Positions 47,901 to 60,761 of a stretch of DNA of 64,000 nt are shown here, in pieces. Origin of the DNA: Helichrysum umbraculigerum (Eukaryota > Streptophyta > Magnoliopsida > Asterales > Asteraceae); NCBI GenBank assembly GCA_949592205.1, contig CATIUR010000001.1, positions 241,664,250 to 241,728,249 on the forward strand. The letters are read 5' to 3'. A program made the position numbers and the translations under genes. Under the pieces are notes generated by a model. The model made no database searches, was not told where the DNA came from, and saw only the letters and a program-made list of their open reading frames with translations. Position 1 is the first letter of the stretch, and every line of letters starts with the position of its first letter.

Positions 47901-48436
47901 GGAATGGTAACGAGAATTAGGCGTGAACAAAAATCGGGTTTAGCCCAACCTGACCCGGACCCGAAACCCGAACCAGGTTTTAGGCAACGAAGGGAAATCG
48001 GGTTTTTGACCAACCTGACCCGAACCCGACCCAGGTTTTTTAAATTATTCAACCAGGTTAAAACCGGTTTTTTCGGGTTTTTTCCGGGTTTTCAACCGGG
48101 TTTTTGACCGGTTTTCCAACCCGACCCGGTATCAACCCGGGTCCAACCCGATTTCGAATTCTAAAAACCCAACCCGGTTATGTACCCGACAGGTACTCAC
48201 AAAACCCGAACCGGGTAGGGTCAAACCCTGGTTTGACCGGGTAGGGTTTTCGGGTTTGACTCGGGTAGGGTTTAAAAACCGGTTTTTTTGAACACCCCTA
48301 ACGAGAATGAGAGGAATGGTATAAAGTCTTTGTTTAAGGAATGTGGTTTGAGATTGGGAATGAAACCCTGAACAATGAGGCTTATATTAAACCTGTGTAA
48401 GAAGATAGGTTTAAAAATGATTCTCATTACCATTCC
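47901..48436. mobile_element. MITE (GGAATGGTAAYGAGAAT ends) hosting an hAT MITE
   Basis: Left end GGAATGGTAACGAGAAT and right end ATTCTCATTACCATTCC match as inverted repeats at 16 of 17 positions. Removing the inner 383-bp element and its 8-bp duplication leaves about 145 bp. No target duplication is obvious, so the superfamily is open. Confidence 0.6.
47918..48300. mobile_element. hAT-type MITE rich in ACCCGG words
   Basis: It begins TAGGCGTGAACAAAAA and ends TTTTTTTGAACACCCCTA, imperfect inverted repeats starting TAGG. A perfect 8-bp duplication ACGAGAAT (47910-47917 and 48301-48308) is the hAT length. The 383-bp body consists almost entirely of degenerate CCCGACCCGG / CCGGGTTTT words. Confidence 0.85.
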
Positions 48437-48574
48437 TTATTACTGTTAATCCCACGCCATACTCCTAATGATGCTCATTCCTATTCCATCTCACTAGATC
48501 GATTTTGGTATGAATGGACTACAGGCTACAATGAAAACAAAATCAAAAGAAACATATATATTGTTGATCATGAT

Positions 48575-50696
48575 TATAACACCCCTCATATTTCAGAACC
48601 AATTCTTTTTTTTTTTAATCGGAAGAGAAAGTCCAACAAACATTAATAACTTTTACCTTGCATAATACTCATATAAAGTCAATCTATTTCAAAACATAAT
48701 TTATCATTTGGGTGTTACATAATTTGAAAGACAACAAGGATTTATAAAAATCAAAGATCAGAGTAACATCAAGTCGTCAAACGTTCCATCCAGTCAACAA
48801 CTCCTTTGCCATCCCGTAATCTAATCATATCCTGCAAGGAGTGGTAATGTGGGGGATTAGCTCAACGCTAAGTGAATGAACCAATAACCTACAATGCAAC
48901 CTAGCATAGCAAATCTGTTTACAACTAAGCATCGTAATAAACCAGTTTACAGCAACAGCATCGTAAACACACAATCATTTGTTTACCGCATAAAGCATCG
49001 CAAACAAATATCCGCAAGGAGGATCGGCGGTCCTTGAGGCGCCCTCATGCCCGGGTGGCCCCCAAGCAACCTCACACCAACTGCATGCCAATACAGCAGT
49101 AAACCGATAGCCTAGGTACTATTTACCCACACAACACAGTATTCCTATAACCAACCGTGTACAAGGACCTGTGTTGGCAACTCAATAGTGCCCTTAAGCC
49201 CAAACCATGTTGACCTCCAATTAAACACATATGCCCAAAGGCCAGATATCACAAAATCTATATCTATCAAGGCAACATGTCAATCATCAGTCTATAATCA
49301 GTAAAACCACGTTTACCAGTTGTAACCAATCTGTTACAACTAAGTTACGCTGAAGGTACATTGTTCCACTCACCAATACCTCCGCCGTCCACTCAGTAGT
49401 CTAATGTCACTGAGTCTTCTCCACATCTGAGAATACAATGGAATAGCACAAGTTAGTTACTTGTCTCAAAATCTATACAACATCATTCCAATATTATAAA
49501 TAACCATATCAACAATACAATTCAAACTCAATTATCAAGTTTATGATCGTTATGACCACCACCTAATTTAATCAACTTTTATTATCCCCATTAACATGGT
49601 TAAATCTTTAATAAGATCATTACCATCAAATATCACTAATTCATTCAAAACCCCTAACACGTGGTTTAATGAATACTTAGTCAATATTTTGCAACATTAC
49701 TCTTTGATTATCAATCAAGTGTTTTAAATTATACACCATATCAAATATATCATATAACCTATGATAATCATCATAATCATCAAAATTCTCAAGAACACTT
49801 AATCACTTTATAACTTTTAACTTGAATAATGTTAATCATCATCATTAATCCCTTATAATATAATCATTAACAATACTTATCAATTATACACTAATAACAT
49901 CAACTTAAAACATGGATTCTTCAAAATCAACCAAACTCACAAACTTTATTAATGATCATATATCAACTTAATCATTTCTAAGTTAGGGTTTATATTATAA
50001 TCATCATTTAATCATCAACTAACACTAATATAATTACTACAACCTTAAATTTTCGGATTATAATCAATAACCCATCAAAATCATCATAAATCCTAAGAAT
50101 CACCATAACATTATAATCTTAAGCTAGAATCTCGTTAGTAATCAACAATAACAATCTTAACTAACAACAATTTCACAAAACCAACCCTCAATTTCGGATT
50201 AAACTTACTAATTAGCAAAAACCCCAAAAACCCCAATTTCTAGGTTATGGAAAATGAAGAACATGAGATCATACCTTGTTCTTGATGATTAAGGAAGCTT
50301 GAATTCGAGTTATGAAGCTCCAATTTGATGATTTCTTCATGTTTTGATTTAGGGTTTTCTTGGTGTATGTATGCATAGCGTATGTATGTAGGAGGGAGAG
50401 AAATAAAAACCAACTTAATCCCTAGAGTATACCTTATAAATGTTAATTTTCATTCCCCGTATTTATTATTGCCTGGAACTCAAAAACCATTTGCTGGGAA
50501 ATACAATTTTGTTTTACCATCAACTAAATAAATTTAAAACAAGTAATATTTTACTATCAACAATAACTCATTTAGTTAATGGACCTATTAAATTTATAAT
50601 TATTCACAAGACATTAATTATTTAAAATCACACTTAAATAATTTAATAAATAAAGAAATTACCGATTTCGACTAGGCCCAAAACGAGGATGTTACA
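48575..50696 (-). repeat. LTR B1 (complete, 3' LTR)
   Basis: 2122 bp, running TGTAACATCC...GGGGTGTTATA on the minus strand. It is preceded on that strand by a purine tract AAGGGGGAGAGATT (50697-50711). Confidence 0.85.
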
Positions 50697-52052
50697 AATC
50701 TCTCCCCCTTAGAGAGATTTCGTCCTCGAAATCTAATCGCACCCAGTTAACCTATTGTAATATAATCACATAAACAATAACTAGTATATGCAATTCATGT
50801 AAACACGAAACGAGCACACATTATAGTGTACTTACACGGTATATTTTATTTTATCTACGTACACATCACCAGCGTGTACTTCAACGGAGTTCTCCTAAGC
50901 CCATACTTTGAGCTTTTAACTTTATTTATTTTTGCTATCATAAAATACACATATCATTAATTACTTCATTAGGCAATTTGTGATTATAAATACCACTAAG
51001 TTTTATGAAACCCTATACTTAGCCATATAAACACTTTGCATCAGATAATCACTTAAAATAAGTGACTCGCATAATCATTTATTTTAATCTTAACAGATAA
51101 CTAGCGACATGCTAGGATTTTCAACCAATATAAATACTTATATACTTTCCTTTTAATAAAACAACAACAATGTTTATAAAACTTCAATGCTCACATTCAC
51201 AATGAGAATTTAATTCAGATCATGTAAGCAATTAACCACATATATCATCCTTAATGATGACATATAAATAACCTTAATGATCACAACTATTTATCTTAAG
51301 GTCAGTTTTTATCAATTGAAACACTACTTGATCCTGTAAAGTCTATTACTCACCTGTGTTTCAAATCATACCACATTAATCCCACCTTTTAAAGCAAAGT
51401 ACAAGTCAATTCCTATGATTAAAATCATAATCTACAAAATCAAATAGCACCAATCTCAACAGATAATTGCTATTATGCATCAATGGGTACTTGCTATCTC
51501 AGCACACGTACCACATTATCAAAATGTGCTAATCATCAACACATTTTCAACAATATTCACCTATTTAATCCATTTTAGCTGACCTCTACTTAACTTATTT
51601 CATCACATAACTTTTTCAAATTACAATTTACCACTTTATCTAGTCATTAGATATGCAACAATACGAAAGATTATATGTAATTCGCACATAATTATAATAA
51701 AATTATCAATCCAACAAATAAAACCCTTATTTTCCTGACTATTTTACTTTTCCCAAGGACATAGTTTCACATAATTTTCTAATATTAGGCTATCCGGCTA
51801 TGTTAGTCTTCACTAAGCCTCAAATATTACAAACGAATAATCACATACTCATTTTAACAAGTAGTATAAACCGTTCAAATTCTTCTTTTACAACGTCTCC
51901 ACATTAAACACTAGTTGAGTAGCTTACTACCACCTTATATTAGTCGGTCAATAACTATTTCATAACTGCAGGTCAACATATGTTACCCGTTATTTTAAAA
52001 TCATTTAACTTCATTTGGTACTTAGTAGCCTCAACAACTCCATGTGAAATGG

Positions 52053-52091
52053 CATAATATGAATATGTTGGTCAGACGTCGTCATATTATG
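52053..52091 (-). promoter_or_regulatory. Conserved stem-loop, family B
   Basis: Minus strand CATAATAT pairs with ATATTATG and the inner stem is kept with one G-U pair. The loop hexamer is TGACCA instead of TGGCCA. Confidence 0.5.
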
Positions 52092-53109
52092 TCAGTCACA
52101 CTTAATTCTCAGGCCACTTCATACCATTGATCTCTCAAAATTTATTACCCTTTACCCTTACCTATATCATAACAATGGTATCAACCATTTACACAATTAT
52201 AACAGCCCGTAGCAACAGATATATCATCAAGTATTAGTTTACTACCGTTTCAACTTATCATTTTGAATGTACATTACACATATTATCAAGTTTACATAAA
52301 CAACACATACATTCAACACCTCTTTTTATTATATCATTAACTCCGGTGTAATGTCTAACACCATTATTTCAATCAACTTCTTTATTACCTGATTCAAGGT
52401 CATTTACTAATTTCATCACTTAATATTAATAGTACATTTGGTACTAAGCACTTCTTCCATACTAAGTGTAATATTCAACGTATCATTTTCTCCAATCTAT
52501 ACTTCTTTAGTTGTAATATAAGTAAACATTTCACATCACACATGCACATTTTCACTCTACTGTCAAATATCAATAAGTATAAACTTATATATATTCCTTG
52601 CAAACTCTAGAAATACTTATTTTAACCATTTCTAATATTTTAGATGATTCAATTTCTTCATCCTATCTCACTTAGTCCATATAACTCAAGAATTTAATCA
52701 CCAACAACAATAGTTAGCCACAATCGACAATACGACGAATACACAACTTGAAAAATAACTTATACTCAATAAAATATGAGGACCTCTTAAAACAAGTTAT
52801 AATATCATATTTAGTCATAAGAATGATCCCTGGGCTAAAAAAAAACAAGAACCCAATACAAAACATAAGTCAAAAGTTCCAAATAAGGTCCGAAAAACAG
52901 TAAAATGCCATTTTCAGGCCCCAAACGACCCCGAAGTGCCAAAAACTGACAGGGCTCATGGTAAAACGATGAGCTTTGACCGTTGGGCCATTTTTGAGTG
53001 GACATGTAAATTTCGTCTTATTCTGACACCGAAATTTTCTAACGGAAAATTCCACGTCAAACGTTACGTCAAACGTCGAAAAACTAAAAATTTTATTTTT
53101 CTTACCTGA

Positions 53110-53335
53110 AAAGACCCCCAAGCCGCCGGCTTCTATAGGGGAGCCGCCGGGTTCTAAGGTCAAGCAGCCGGGTCCTAATACCCAGCAACCGGGTGAATTA
53201 AGTTTTGGCCAAACAGAAACATTTTGCCGTATTTGGGCTGGAGGAGCAGCCGGGTTCTAGTACTACCAGCCGGGTCACTACTCTACCCGCCGGGTTCCCT
53301 TTGGAACCGCCGGGTCCCATGCTTGTACAGCAGAC
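53110..53335. repeat. CCGCCGGGTTC repeat array, family B
   Basis: About nine copies of GCCGCCGGGTTC / CAGCCGGGTCC-like words, mainly direct repeats, followed by CAGCAGACCCTGCA as in Gypsy-1. GC-rich island in an AT-rich element. Confidence 0.85.
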
Positions 53336-54530
53336 CCTGCACCAGCAAACCTTAATGCAAATTTCTGAAATTTAATCGCGCATATCTCACAAACCGTAAA
53401 TAGTTAGGGTCTGAAATTTTGCAGGCACCTTCATATAATCAAAATACAACTTTCCATTTTTCCACTTTTTCAATCTACATGTTTTACGAGAAAACGGACG
53501 TGTAACTCATTTTGGACCATTTTTTAACCATTTTTGTTGACACGCCATATTCCAAATGGCTAGGTTTCTGACTTCAACCCTTTGTCAACATATTCCTATA
53601 TGCATTTGTGATGTGTGAACATATTCATCACCCTCATATCCCCATTCCATCATGTTTTAACTCGTTGACCCGTTTAGGGGTCCAAATGGACATTTTTTTA
53701 CAAATTTCATTCATAATGACAACATTAACACTTTCAATCCACATTTTATCTATACTTATGACTTTAAGTCACTTTAAAAGTCATCATACAGAAACCACAT
53801 CAAGTTTTATCCGTTTTATTACTAAGTGACCCATTTGGGCACCTAAATGACTCGTTTGGGTTTATGACCATATAATCACTATTCTATCGCCCACTCCACA
53901 TGCCTTTGACTAATTTAAGTCAAACCAAACCATTATCACTATTGGTGTCATAACATAACCTTAAATCACAATTTCACATATTACCATCATATTTACACAA
54001 TTTCAACAAGTAATCAACATTGACCTTTCCTAAAACTTGTCAATACATTTAAAAGCATCATTGACCACTTTGACTTTTCAGGTCAAACACACATCTTCCA
54101 ATTAATGTACACTTTCTAATTTAAACCACCACGACTTTAAACATTTTACTTGAGGTATACCAACGCCTCATTAATTTCCTTATGGAAAATCATTTCAATT
54201 TAATCTATCAAGATTTACTACTAAGCACATAATCAACTATGCTAAACACATAGACAAAATCAATTTACTTTACTAATCATAGTCATCATAACAAGTAAAC
54301 AATTCAAACTTATTTAATTTAATCAAGTTTATAGAGAATTACCTGATGCTCTTACACCAACGAACATAAAGGAATCATTGAGAATACCAATCGGTTACTC
54401 ATGTTCCTCCTTCTCTGCAACCAAAACACAATCTCACATCTTGTTAAGCGTTAGTACATATCCTACTACCCAATTCTCATGCAACAACTAACCCCACTCT
54501 CTGGAATGTTTGACTTGACACCAATCCAGA

Positions 54531-54569
54531 TTTGGGATTGAACACAATAGAATGTTCAATTCACCCAAA
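54531..54569 (-). promoter_or_regulatory. PBS-proximal hairpin, family B
   Basis: TTTGGGATTGAACA pairs with TGTTCAATTCACCCAAA, leaving a small internal bulge. It is better paired than its counterpart in family A. Confidence 0.6.
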
Positions 54570-54574
54570 CATAT

Positions 54575-54586
54575 GCTCTGATACCA
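54575..54586 (-). promoter_or_regulatory. Primer-binding site (tRNA-iMet type), family B
   Basis: Minus strand TGGTATCAGAGC, 3 bp after the LTR that starts at 54590. Confidence 0.9.
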
Positions 54587-54589
54587 GTT

Positions 54590-54740
54590 TATAACACCCC
54601 TCATATTTCAGAACCAATTTTTTTTTTAATCGGAAGCGAAAGTCCAACAAACATTAATAATTTTTACCTTGTATAATACTCATATAAAGTCAATCTATTT
54701 CAAAACATAATTTATCATTTGGGTGTTACATAATTTGAAA
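54590..54740 (-). repeat. LTR B2, left fragment
   Basis: Matches LTR B1 48575-48729 and then stops abruptly at the junction with Gypsy-2. The LTR resumes at 60717 at a point equivalent to 49351 in B1, so 621 bp are missing. Confidence 0.88.
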
Positions 54741-57700
54741 TCCCAGGCCACCAATAATCAACTTTCAAATCATGGTACATTTTTGTTGCACCAGGATGAA
54801 TGGAATATCTAGATTTATGAGCTTCATCAAGTAGTAATTTCTTTAACTACGGAGAATTCGGAATCCAGATTCTTCCATAACGGGTTTTAATCCCACGCGA
54901 ATCATCAACAATATTTGGAATTTGACCCTTAATGCGTTCGGCTCTCCAAAAACCTTTTTGCCATGCATTTTGTTGAACTTCTTTAATTTGATCAAGTAAT
55001 TCAGGAATAACAGTAATACGAAAAGATTTGACAATCAAAACATGATGCATAGCTTTTCGGCTGAGAGCATCAGCTACAACATTAGCCTTTCCTGGATGAT
55101 AACGAATTTCACAGTCATAATCCTTTACCAAGTCAAGCCAACGTCGTTGTCGCATGTTAAGGTCTCGCTGGTCAAAGAAGTATTTGAGGCTTTTGTGATC
55201 AGTGTATATGGTACACTTCACACCATAAAGATAATGCCTCCATATTTTTAAAGCAAAAACAACCGCTGCCAGTTCCAAATCATGAGTTGGATATCCTTTC
55301 TCGTGTTCCTTCAGTTGTCGAGAAGCATAAGCAATCACTTTACCCCTCTGCATCAGAAGACAACCAAGACCATTTCGAGAAGCATCACAGTAAACTACCA
55401 TGTCATCAGTACCATCAGGAAGTACTAAGACAGGAGCTTGACTAAGCTTTAATTTCAAAGTACGGAAAGCTTGTTCAGCTGCATCATTCCATTCATATTT
55501 AATATTTTTACGAGAAAGCTTAGTGAGAGGAGTAGCAATCTTGGAGAAATCCTGGATAAACCGTCTGTAATAGCCAGCTAAACCCAGAAAACTTCTAACT
55601 TCTATTGCATTGGTTGGAGGTTCCCATTTCATCACCACCTCAACCTTTGCGGGGTCAACCATAATACCTTGGTTATTTACAACATGACCCAGAAATTGTA
55701 CCTCACGAAGCCAAAATTCACACTTGGAGAACTTGGCATAGAGTTTCTCATTTCTCAAAGTTTGTAATATCTGCCTTAAATGAACATTGTGATCGTCAGC
55801 AGATTTGGAATATATGAGAATATCATCTATGAATACAATTACAAACTTATCGAGCATAGGTCGGCACACTCGATTCATGAGATCCATAAAAGCGGCAGGA
55901 GCATTTGTCAGACCAAAAGGCATAACCACGAATTCATAATGGCCACACCTTGTCCTGAAAGCTGTTTTAGACACATCTTCTTCTCGAACTTTCAATTGGT
56001 GATAACCAGAATGTAAATTAATCTTCGAGAAGAAACTAGCACCTTGGAGTTGGTCAAACAAGTCATCAATCCTAGGCAAGGGATACCTATTCTTGATGGT
56101 TACCTTGTTCAACTCTCTATAATCAATACACATCCTCATTGTGCCATCTTTCTTTTTAACAAATAGTATCGGTGCACCCCATGGTGAACTACTCGGACGA
56201 ATAAAACCGTTATCAAGTAATTCTTGCAATTGTTTCATCAACTCTTGCATTTCAGAGGGGGCGAGTCTATAAGGTGTTTTAGCAATTGGTGTAGCTCCCG
56301 GAACTAATTCAATACGGAATTCGACTTGTCTATCGGGCGGAATGCCCGGTAGCTCGTCGGGAAAAACATCGGGGAACTCATTAACAATAGGAATTTCAGA
56401 TAATTTGGGAGTTTGCTTTTGAGTATCAATCACATGTGCCAAAAAGGCCTGGCAACCATGTGATAAATGGCGTTAGCATGAGCAAAGGTACAAATTGGAA
56501 TTGAAAGTTTTCTCTTTTCGCCATAAATATCTATCACTCCCCCACTTGGTGAAGTAATACGAATAATCTTTTTCTCACACTGGATTATAGCATTATGTTT
56601 GCCTAACCAATCCATACCCACAACTACATCGAACTCACCCATTTGCATTGGAATTAACTTTATGAGAAAGGTTTCATTGTTAATCACTAATTGACACCCT
56701 ATATACACATTAGTCACAAAGATAATTCTATCATCAGCAACTTCCACATCTAGTGGAGCATCTAACTCAGTAAGAGGGATTGAGAAATATCGACAGAACT
56801 TTTCAGACACAAATGATCGTGAAGCTCCCGAATCAAACAGTATGTATGCATGTTTAAGATTTACAAAGAAGGTACCTGTTAACACATCGGGGGCTCTTTG
56901 TGCTTCTTCTGCAGTAATTTGAAAGGAACGGTGTCTAGGCTTTGGTGGTTCCACCGTCTTCCTCTCAGTATTCTTGCGAGGAGCAGAAGAAGTAGGTTGA
57001 GATTTCAATTCAGGACAATCAGGTCGAATATGTCCTGGTTTCAGACAATGATGACAAACTTTAATTGGATTGGGACAATCTTTGCTAAAATGTCCTGGCC
57101 TTCCACAAGAAAAACAATTTAGAGTCCCGGATTTACACTCCCCACGATGCCTTTTATGGCATATCTTGCATTCTGGGATTTCAGTTCGATCATCCTTTCT
57201 AAAACTCCCACCAGATCTAAACTTCTTAGATGAAGTAGAAGTGGGTTCAGCTTTTCTTTTTGTATAACTTTTCTCCTCCTTCTTTAACTCTAGCTCATGA
57301 AATCGAGCTTCGTCTACCATTTCAGAAAAAGTACTACATTTCTTTGGATTGACAAACTGTCGAATTTCTTTCTTCAGGATTGTATAAAAATGATCCATAA
57401 GTAATTTAGGATTTGCCATGTATTCTGGACAAAATTGGGCTCGATCCAGAAAATTTCCTACCAGCTTGTTTATCGACTCAGTCGTTTGTTCCATAGAAAG
57501 GAACTCACGACGAATTCTATTTAAATCAGCATCCTGCGAATAAGTTTCAACAAACATCTTTTTGAATTCTTCCCATGTCATCACTGTAATAGCTTCCTCT
57601 CCTAAAGTACGACATTGAACTTCCCACCAGAATTTAGCACGGGATTTAAGAAGATTAGAAGCATATCTCACTTTCAATCGGTTAGGGACTTCTGCTGTGG

Positions 57701-58169
57701 CAAATGCCCCTTCAAATTCAGATAACCACCTTTGACATTTAATTGGATCCATCTCACCTTGAAAATCTGACGGGTTACAAACAGAAAAGTCTTTATAACT
57801 GAATTTACGATCTTCATCACGATTTTGAATCACCCTGCGAACAACAGGTGTTGGTGGTCTTTCTTCATTTCTTTCACCACCAGGAGGTGGTCTTTCAAGA
57901 TCAATTTCATTTTCGTCATCTCGCCTTTGAAATTCATCAGCAACAGTCTCACGTATGGTTTCTGAAATACGGCCCAATAAGAGGGGAAGAGACGCCTCTT
58001 GAGCCTTTGCTACTTCAGCTGAAATTAGAGTTTTTAAGGCGGTTAAAGATAACCTAGCATCATCTGCTGGAGGTCTTTGTCTATCATCATCACCTCCAGT
58101 TCTTACATTCTGGGCTTGGTCTCGTGGACGCGGCCCAAGTGTCAATTCTATTTCTTTTTGATCATTCAT
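54741..58169 (-). pseudogene. Gypsy-2 gag-pol, frameshifted and truncated
   Basis: The gag-protease frame starts at ATG 58169 (shared AAGATGA context with Gypsy-1). It contains gag, CCHC knuckles CFSCGRPGHFSKDC and CHHCLKPGHIRPDC, and protease FDSGASRSFVS. A one-base loss near 56472 shifts the frame; the RT-RNase H frame follows from 56442 and has an intact active-site box FIDDILIYS, YCDAS and YTDHKSL. A TAG at about 54848 ends it after RIWIPNSP, and the integrase finger region is cut off at 54741. The protein is about 79-80% like Gypsy-1 by eye over RT. It cannot make a complete polyprotein. Confidence 0.92.
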
Positions 58170-58331
58170 CTTATTACTGAAAGTAGACACAATATATTTA
58201 ATACAAACATATTCATCAATAAATTGTCTACTTTGTAATTTAACTGCACCTAGTCACATAGCAGTCAACAATTATTACCAAGACTTTATCTTCTTAACAC
58301 CTTGTAACTTCCTTGGCTCCATACAATTGCC

Positions 58332-58374
58332 ATATGATAATTATTGTGGTGGCCAGTCACACGAATTATCATAT
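58332..58374 (-). promoter_or_regulatory. Conserved TGGCCA stem-loop, Gypsy-2
   Basis: Minus strand ATATGATAATT pairs perfectly with AATTATCATAT (11 bp), then GTG with CAC, around a loop holding TGGCCA (58350-58355). Position between PBS and gag as in Gypsy-1. Confidence 0.65.
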
Positions 58375-58546
58375 CCCAGTTATATGTTTCCAAAGTTACC
58401 ACAAGATATTTCGAGTCAAAAGTCTTAGAAATCAAATAACTAGATTAATCAAAACAGATAACAATTCAATATCATGCTCAACAATAACAATAATGGCTTA
58501 AGATCAAGTACCCACTAATGGTGGATACCCGAATCCCTTAAACCAC

Positions 58547-58558
58547 ACTCTGATACCA
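58547..58558 (-). promoter_or_regulatory. Gypsy-2 primer-binding site
   Basis: Minus strand TGGTATCAGAGT, one base different from the canonical site. Confidence 0.85.
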
Positions 58559-58561
58559 ACT

Positions 58562-60716
58562 TGAAACACCCCGAAATTTAGAATTGTTTTTTTTACTCAT
58601 TTCGTAAAATCCTACGTTTTAATATGACATTTTAGACTTGTTGTATCATTCGCTAGATCAAATAAGGATTTAAATAAGAAAATGTTGAATTTATAAGAGA
58701 TTCCCCAGGAATGACTCCCATTCCCCAGGAATGAAGCATGCTGTTAGTAATTTGAGTTGGATTCCCCAGGAATGGCTCCCATTTCCCGGGAATCAAGCCT
58801 GCTGTCCATTTTACCATCTTCCGAAATTCGATCGTGCATATCTTGAAAATGACAAGTCCAATGACCATGAAAATTTGCACACACGTGTATTATGACTATA
58901 TGAACATTTCCCGATTAACACTTTTCCAAATTTCAGGTTTAACGAGAAAATGGATCGTTGACCACTTTATGGTCATTTTTGAGCACTTCCGTTGACATAC
59001 CAATTTCCAAACCAACAAACTTCAGACTTTGACACTTCTACTACATTTTTAATACCACAATTGGGACCTAGTGCAATGTTTACATTTGTCATATCATATT
59101 TACAACTCAACGTAGCCTTTTGACCCATTAGTGACCCATTTGGGCACTTTAAAGACCCGTTTGGGTCTTTACCCAAATAACCACTATTCCAACACCCAAA
59201 TCTTATTTCTTTGACTATTCTAAGTCAACTCATGCCACTTTCACTATCAATACTTCAACTTAACTATTAACATCAAATTTCCATAAAACCATTATATTCA
59301 CATTATATTCATCTATTATACAATAACATAATCTCCAAAACTATCAATGAGTATACCAACTCATTGACTAATTTGACTTCCACACTTCAACATGTTTGAC
59401 TTTCAACGTTAGATGTCAAAACTAAGTTTTCTTAAACAAAAGGGGTGATTACATATCGAGAGCATGATTCAAAAGATTAGCTTGTTACCGATAACTTAAC
59501 AAGCTCCACCACTAGCATCATTCGGGCCTTTTACCCGGATCCCTCTGGGTCCCACTTGGCTCACCAAAAACACATAAACATAATAGAGTAAGCATAAAGC
59601 TTAGTAAGAAATGGGCTATCAATGATAATCAATATCATTTCACAACATACGTATATTAAGGATCCATAATATCATATGCTAATTCCCGCAAGAATTAACA
59701 TCTTCGGGCCTACACCCCGGTATATAATCATAACTCATCAAGTAAATGACATATCCATTACCGGTCCTTCCAAGAAAATGGAATAAGCATTACTTGAAGA
59801 AAGATAGCATCATCCATTAACTTACCTCGCGATAGCCCACTTATAAAATTACTTGTATCAACACTTTGCACACTTTTATCACCTAATTCACATAATCATG
59901 TAGCCAAGTATCAATTACACATTCAACTTTCAATTCATTACTTGTATTAAGTTATACAAGTGTTATATTTCACAAAACTTTATTAACTAATTACACATAA
60001 ATGGGTAGTTCATTATCATTCACAAATCAAAACCATCACTTACACTAAGATTACCATTTCTTAGTGTATATTCACATATATCTATATCATTACCATAATC
60101 AACTACCCTTTTATGTATAATTATCATCTCTAATTTCATCAAAACACCAATTAACAATATCACACAAGATTAAAATCATTAGTTTACTCATAACCCCAAA
60201 ATTATGAGTTCTTTTATAAAATTAACAATAATCAAATACCATACATAGTTTTATCATGTGTATGAATCATATATAACTCATTAAACCACTAATTCATGAA
60301 TTTCATGAACTTAGGGTTTAACCTAATCACCTCAATTCATCAATTAAACAAGAATAGAGTGTTAATCATACCTCAAGAACACTAATTAGTAGCTAGCAAC
60401 CTTAAGAAATCGAAACCCTAGTTTGAATTGCTTGATTTTCTTCCTTCTTGATTTCACTCAAAAGCTCAGTACGTGATTTAGAAATATACAATGTTTGAAA
60501 TAAGCTGGAATAATACAGAACCTGGGTTTTTATACTGTTAATTTCATCTAAGCCCCTCAACTTATGGCACTTGTCACCTTATACCCCTCTACTAACTAAT
60601 TCATTAAATGGCAACTCCTATAAACATATAATACTTTACACAGTTAGTCCCCCTAACTTAAACAGTTTAAATTATATATTTTAAGATTTAGAACTTACGA
60701 AAATTGGGGCGTTACA
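58562..60716 (-). repeat. Gypsy-2 5' LTR
   Basis: 2155 bp, TGTAACGCCCC...GGGGTGTTTCA on the minus strand. It contains an ATTCCCCAGGAAT palindrome array (58700-58794) at the position of the GAATCCG array in Gypsy-1. Confidence 0.9.
58700..58794. repeat. ATTCCCCAGGAAT palindrome array in Gypsy-2 LTR
   Basis: Four copies of ATTCCCCAGGAAT / ATTTCCCGGGAAT in two pairs. Downstream sequence (CGTGCATATCTTG... TTTGCACACACGTGTA) matches the corresponding flank in Gypsy-1. Confidence 0.88.
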
Positions 60717-60761
60717 TGAAGGTACATTGTTCCACTCACCAATACCTCCGCCGTCCACTCA
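60717..60761 (-). repeat. LTR B2, middle fragment
   Basis: 45 bp matching B1 from 49351, between Gypsy-2 and the family C solo LTR. Its last five bases ACTCA are the target duplication of the solo LTR. Confidence 0.85.

Larger units (their letters stand above)
48575..54589 (-). mobile_element. Family B LTR element, left LTR and internal region (non-coding)
   Basis: Minus-strand element related to family A: left LTR 48575-50696, internal region 50697-54589, then the second LTR (54590 onward), which is interrupted. There is no gag or pol. It shares with A the PBS, PBS-proximal hairpin, stem-loop (52053-52091), the ORF-less internal layout and many blocks of diverged sequence. The right end lies beyond 64000, so no target duplication can be checked. 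Confidence 0.85.
58177..60371 (-). other. Candidate leader intron of Gypsy-2
   Basis: Donor CTTGAG|GTATGAT in the LTR (exon end 60372) and acceptor TACTTTCAG|TAATAAGATG (exon start 58176) just before gag. Length 2195 nt, against 2204 in Gypsy-1. Confidence 0.45.
54741..60716 (-). mobile_element. Gypsy-2: decayed chromovirus, 3' half deleted
   Basis: Minus-strand element with a complete 5' LTR (58562-60716), PBS, leader, gag and pol up to the start of integrase. The rest of integrase and the 3' LTR are gone: the pol sequence ends at 54741 directly against LTR B2. It is a diverged relative of Gypsy-1, with homologous but clearly different LTRs. Confidence 0.92.
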
